A stretch of DNA of 32,951 nt, from positions 379,258-412,208 of the forward strand of contig NW_019091397.1 in NCBI RefSeq assembly GCF_001949145.1, read 5' to 3'. Position 1 is the first letter of the stretch, and the number at the start of each line of letters is the position of its first letter. This document shows positions 29,745-32,951 of the stretch, piece after piece. The stretch is from Acanthaster planci. Lineage: Eukaryota; Echinodermata; Asteroidea; Valvatida; Acanthasteridae. Position numbers and translations under genes: made by a program. Under the pieces are notes generated by a model. It ran no database searches. It saw only the letters and a program-made list of their open reading frames with translations, and was not told the DNA's origin.

Positions 29745-30843
29745 CAAAAGATAGTTTCAGACAAAGCCGAAGGAATTATCGCCCAAAATGGCCTTCCCAG
29801 ACATGGATTCCCTAAAATGCTCAACCTGTTGATTCAGGTACCTGTTGCAATGCCAAAAATATACATTCTACTTACCCAACCTGTTTCTGGAAATTACCAC
29901 CCATTACAATGGAAACTTGAACTCCTTTGTTGCAGGTTGTCCAGAAATCCATCAAAAGTATAGTAGCTCCAAAGACAGCTGCCGACATTATCCTCTCCTC
30001 TTGGAGATAGCCAACCAGGAAGCAATACAAGGATACATTGAGATGCAGGCAGATACAGTGGAAATTGTGACATTCCTGACTACTTTTTTGAACGAGGACT
30101 AGGCTACAACTCGCTTAATGTTGCACAAAGTGCTCTTTCATCCTTTGCAGTATTACGGGGGGGAGGGTGCAACAGTTGGTTCACACCCCCTTATTGTCAG
30201 ATTCCTGAAAAGGGCCTTTACCCGGAGACCTCCAGCCCCAAGGTACACTTTGCTCTGGGATGTGGAAACTGTGTTTGACTATTTGCGCAAACTGTCTTCT
30301 GCCTATGTACTGTTACTTAAGGAACTGACATGAAAACTTGTCACGCTTCTAACATTGATTACAGCACAGAGAACGCAGATGTTACACAAACTACACCTCG
30401 ACAAAATGCAGTTGAAAGCCAGCTCTGTCATCTTCACCATCAGCAATCTGCTCAATCAAAGTAAACCAGGGAACACTGGAATGATCATCAAACTTAAAGC
30501 TTACCCCTCGGACAGAGGCCTATGTGCATACACCTACCTTAAACACTACATGGCACGAACCAGTTTGCTCAGGAATCGGGGTAAAAGCAAAAAAAACAGC
30601 TTCTAATCAGTTACAGGCTCCCACATGGTGCTGTCAGTAAGGACTGTTGCTAGATGGATCAACATAGTGTTGCATCAAGCAGGTGTGGACACTTCATGCT
30701 TCAAGGCTCACTCTATGCAAACAGCTGCCGCATCCATTGCAAACAGAGTGGGAGTCCTTATCCCTGATGTCCTTCGGACTGCAGGATGGTCTTCAGAGAC
30801 CACCTTTCAGAAGTGCTATAACAAACCACTTGGTGCATCTTAA
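29745..30843 (+). pseudogene. DIRS-type tyrosine recombinase remnant
   Basis: In shifting plus-strand frames the order is GIIAQNGLPRHGFPKMLNLL, HPLQWKLELL, SWRxPTRKQYKD, RGLGYNSLN, ALSSFAVL, GSHPLIVRFLKRAF, RPPAPRYTLLWDVETVFDYL, LLLKELT, then TAQRTQMLHKL, FTISNLLNQSKPGNTG, KAYPSDRGLCAYTYLKHYMART, TVARWINIVLHQAGVD, FKAHSM, AGWSSETTF and YNKPLG. These are blocks of the tyrosine recombinases found in DIRS-like and related animal elements, which act on circular DNA by a Tyr nucleophile. The first Arg (30370-30372) and Tyr (30817-30819) are kept. The Arg of the H-x-x-R box (HSTR) is Gln at 30718-30720. Several frameshifts and a stop at 30604-30606 break it. No RT was found beside it. Confidence 0.8.
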
Positions 30844-31252
30844 GAAATGGGACATGCCTTGCTTAACAGCTGTGAAATGACTCACATGGAACGCCCACGC
30901 GTAGTTTCATCCACATTTTGTTATTGGCCTAATGTTCTTCATATGTTGGCAGTCCCTAGGGTAATTCATGAGCATAACCATGGTTCATTGCTGATGATGT
31001 ATGTCATAACCATTGGCGAGGTGGCAAATATTGGCCCCTTTAGCTTCATCAAATACTGGACGTGTATTTTGTGATTCCAGTTATCTTGTAACCCAGCATG
31101 TACTATATTTGTTCATGTCTTATCTCGGACTAGCTTGATTGATACCAGTATATATTACAGAAGGCAATGCTTAAAATACAAGTGTTTTAGTTGGCAGCGA
31201 ATGCCAAACAAGTATACGGTGACCAAGGCTTGACCGGAGCCCGGATAGGTAG
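30844..31252. other. Non-coding stretch before the full TTAA MITE
   Basis: No gene is recognised here. It may hold the 3' part of the DIRS-type element. Confidence 0.4.
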
Positions 31253-31839
31253 TTAACCACTTCCTGTTGGGGATTCCGGATCCGGACACGTATGCTTTAT
31301 ATGCATGGCCGCGGTCTCCAAACTCTAACAAAGGGAACAGGGCCTAGTAACAAAAGACTGTACTCAGAACAAAAGACCAGGCTGCTGGAAATTACCGACA
31401 TTTTTTCACTCTCAAAAGTGGAGATTTGGGGCATTTAGAGCAAGCGGATTACCACCAGGGACAAAAGCACTCCACCACCGCAGCAATGAGCCACACAGCA
31501 CCGCTGCATGCTAATCTGGCCCCCAATGAAAAGAGGTTAGCAGCACACTGAGCCAGGTTTGTGAACAAAAGAAAGTTATATAACACCGCACAATCTGGGC
31601 TCTTTTTACAAGGCGGCAGGGCCTGAAATACTCAGGCATCAATAGATTTTGTCTGTCGGCTAGCGTTGACACAAGACAGTCCTTCACAAGGAATAGTGCA
31701 TACCAAACATACAGCCTATCATGTCTATTCACCATGCAGCTGCTGGTTCAATGGGACCTGCTGCTGGACAGAGCTTGCATACTGGGCATACCACAGCCCA
31801 GCAGTCGCGGTAAAAATAATCCCACCGTGAAGGGGTTAA
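31253..31839 (+). mobile_element. Full-length TTAA-flanked piggyBac-like MITE
   Basis: TTAA stands at 31253-31256 and at 31836-31839. The ends read CCACTTCC and GTGAAGGGG, so TTAACCACTTC faces GAAGGGGTTAA. The body is about 580 bp, the only copy here with both ends and no gap. The subterminal region carries a perfect palindrome, TCCGGATCCGGA (31275-31286). It is non-coding: open frames inside are short and match nothing. Its internal blocks (TAACAAAAGACTG, CTGCTGGAAATTACC, AGCACACTGAGCC, CAATCTGGGCTCTTTTTACA) identify the diverged copy at about 16950-17440. Confidence 0.88.
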
Positions 31840-32863
31840 AGACAGTTGTCATCAATGTTTAGTGCAAGTTAATGAAGAAGCTACATTTACTTTCAAGCTT
31901 GACATTTTAGAAAAGCTGTATTTTTTCTAACAGTTTGGTACAGATGAAAACCTCATGTTGGGGTTTAATGGCTGTATCAAAACACTAATGTACCACAAAA
32001 TCACATGAACTTGGCTTTGTGAAGTGTTTTCTTATATCAAAGTTAGTTAACGTTCTGGAAAAATCTCCCTACACAGACTCCATACTGGATATGCGGCGAG
32101 ATGCCTTTCAACATCTGACGGAATCTCTCGTGAGACTTCGAAATAAAATGAAGGAATTAAATGAGAACATACCTGTTTGAAATTTAATCCCAATTTTATG
32201 AGAAAGGGAGAGTGAGAGATTATGTGCCCTCCTCTCCCGCCCTATTTCCCTACCATTTCTCATTGATCTCTTCAGTGGTAACTGGGATAAGGTTTTTCAT
32301 CTGACCTTATATCCTGGTTTTCAAATATGACTGCATATGCGCATGGCTGAAATCCCACGTAATCTCTCACTCGCCCTTTCTCATAGAATTGGATTAAATT
32401 TCAAACATGTAAGTTTTCATTTAATCCCTTCATTTTTGACTGTTCCTCTTCAAATTTGCCACAGATAACCTTGACCCAAAAATGTCTCTGAAACTGTTTT
32501 TCAGAGAGGGGAAAACATTGTGTGGACGTGTGCAAGTCCACACAATGCCATCACACCCTACATTATAATTTATATGGACTTCTTTCCTGCAGAGGTCCAC
32601 ACTACATATGCCACACCTGCACACACATGGAAGGAAAGGCAGAAACAGTGTGTCCCTTCAACTTTGTCAGGGTGGGGCATGAAAAAACAAGACAATTTAG
32701 CCAAAAATATATACATCAAATTACTGATAGTTCAGTCTTAAATATTACAGGGAAAATAATATTCAACATTACAACACATCTTTATCAAATACGTTACAGT
32801 TTCTTCCTATCTGATATCAATGGAGCCCAGAAACCCAAGTATCATGGTTGGCAAAGATGGCTA
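31840..32863. other. Non-coding stretch, no gene recognised
   Basis: Two inverted, similar stretches are present. AATAAAATGAAGGAATTAAA, AATTTAATCCCAATTTTATGAGAAAGG and GAGTGAGAGATTA (about 32140-32222) are answered on the other strand by TAATCTCTCACTC, CCTTTCTCATAGAATTGGATTAAATTT and TTTAATCCCTTCATTTT (about 32359-32440). This suggests a foldback element of about 300 bp. A second short inverted pair, TGTGTGGAC and GTCCACACA, lies at 32519-32543. Confidence 0.5.
32140..32437. repeat. Probable foldback element with long inverted arms
   Basis: Left arm: AAAATGAAGGAATTAAATGA (from 32144), then TTTGAAATTTAATCC, then TTATGAGAAAGGG and GTGAGAGATTA. Right arm in reverse: TAATCTCTCACTC, CCCTTTCTCATA, GGATTAAATTTCAAA and TTCATTTAATCCCTTCATTTT. 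The blocks pair in mirrored order over about 80 bp each, with a loop of about 135 bp. A clear target duplication was not found, so the superfamily is open. Confidence 0.75.
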
Positions 32864-32951
32864 TTAACCACTACCAGCCGGGGACTCCGAAATCGGAGCC
32901 GTATGGTTTATATGTGTGGCCGGGGTCTCTGAACTCGGACAAAGGAAACAG
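32864..32951 (+). mobile_element. Start of another TTAA MITE copy, cut by the right window edge
   Basis: TTAA at 32864-32867 is followed by CCACTACCAGCCGGGGACTC, the CTCCGA / TCGGAG hairpin and TTTATATGTGTGG. It is nearly identical to the copy at the left window edge in inverted orientation and to the start of the copy at 22224. The other end lies outside the window. Confidence 0.85.

Noticed and set aside
31511-31735. Minus-strand 74-codon frame in the right part of the window
   Set aside because: It lies wholly inside the non-coding TTAA MITE and is not shared as an open frame by the other copies.
1-32951. CRISPR arrays, tRNA and rRNA genes
   Set aside because: No regularly spaced repeats, no tRNA B-box/A-box pair with a foldable cloverleaf, and no rRNA signature were seen.

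Overview
The window reads as intron-rich, transposon-dense animal DNA, most likely from a marine invertebrate. It is AT-rich and has a spliced host gene with introns over 10 kb. It also carries scattered TACATGTA and TAGGCCTA octamers, piggyBac, DIRS-type, CR1-like, Mag-like and Gmr1-like elements, and one run of Ns (22296-22413). A deuterostome such as a sea urchin, hemichordate or amphioxus is a reasonable guess, but the sequence does not fix the species. No bacterial features, tRNA, rRNA or CRISPR array were seen.

Host gene. Three minus-strand segments match consecutive parts of the middle of exportin-5 (XPO5), the RanGTP-dependent nuclear export receptor for pre-miRNA: 27903-27813, 17680-17558 and 5675-5512. 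Each has consensus AG and GT splice borders. The codon phases agree across both introns (phase 1 and phase 1). The introns are about 10.1 and 11.9 kb. The remaining exons lie outside the window or were not recognised.

Mobile elements, left to right. (i) 1-79: the end of a TTAA-flanked, piggyBac-like MITE. (ii) about 1465-4235, minus: a CR1-like non-LTR retrotransposon with PHD-type zinc finger, endonuclease and reverse transcriptase, broken by frameshifts. (iii) In the intron between the 17.6 kb and 5.5 kb exons: a hAT-like MITE, a LINE/SINE 3' tail, a two-copy tandem repeat, a decayed Ty3/gypsy pol of Mag type (11258-13160, plus) and a diverged copy of the TTAA MITE. (iv) In the intron between the 27.8 kb and 17.6 kb exons: a 104-bp tandem duplication and a Gmr1-like Ty3/gypsy element (21253 to about 26700, plus). 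The Gmr1-like element has a SCAN-like gag and the order gag-protease-integrase-RT-RNase H, so integrase lies upstream of RT. A TTAA MITE is nested in its protease and a TTA-flanked foldback MITE in its 3' region. (v) Upstream of the 27.8 kb exon: a Tc1/pogo-like terminus, a piggyBac transposase remnant (minus), a DIRS-type tyrosine recombinase remnant (plus), a full-length TTAA MITE (31253-31839) and the start of another at the right edge.

Both LTR elements lie antisense to the host gene. All transposon coding regions are broken by stops, frameshifts or lost catalytic residues. The strongest results are the split exportin-5 gene and the Gmr1-like element with its rearranged pol order. No wholly new system is claimed.
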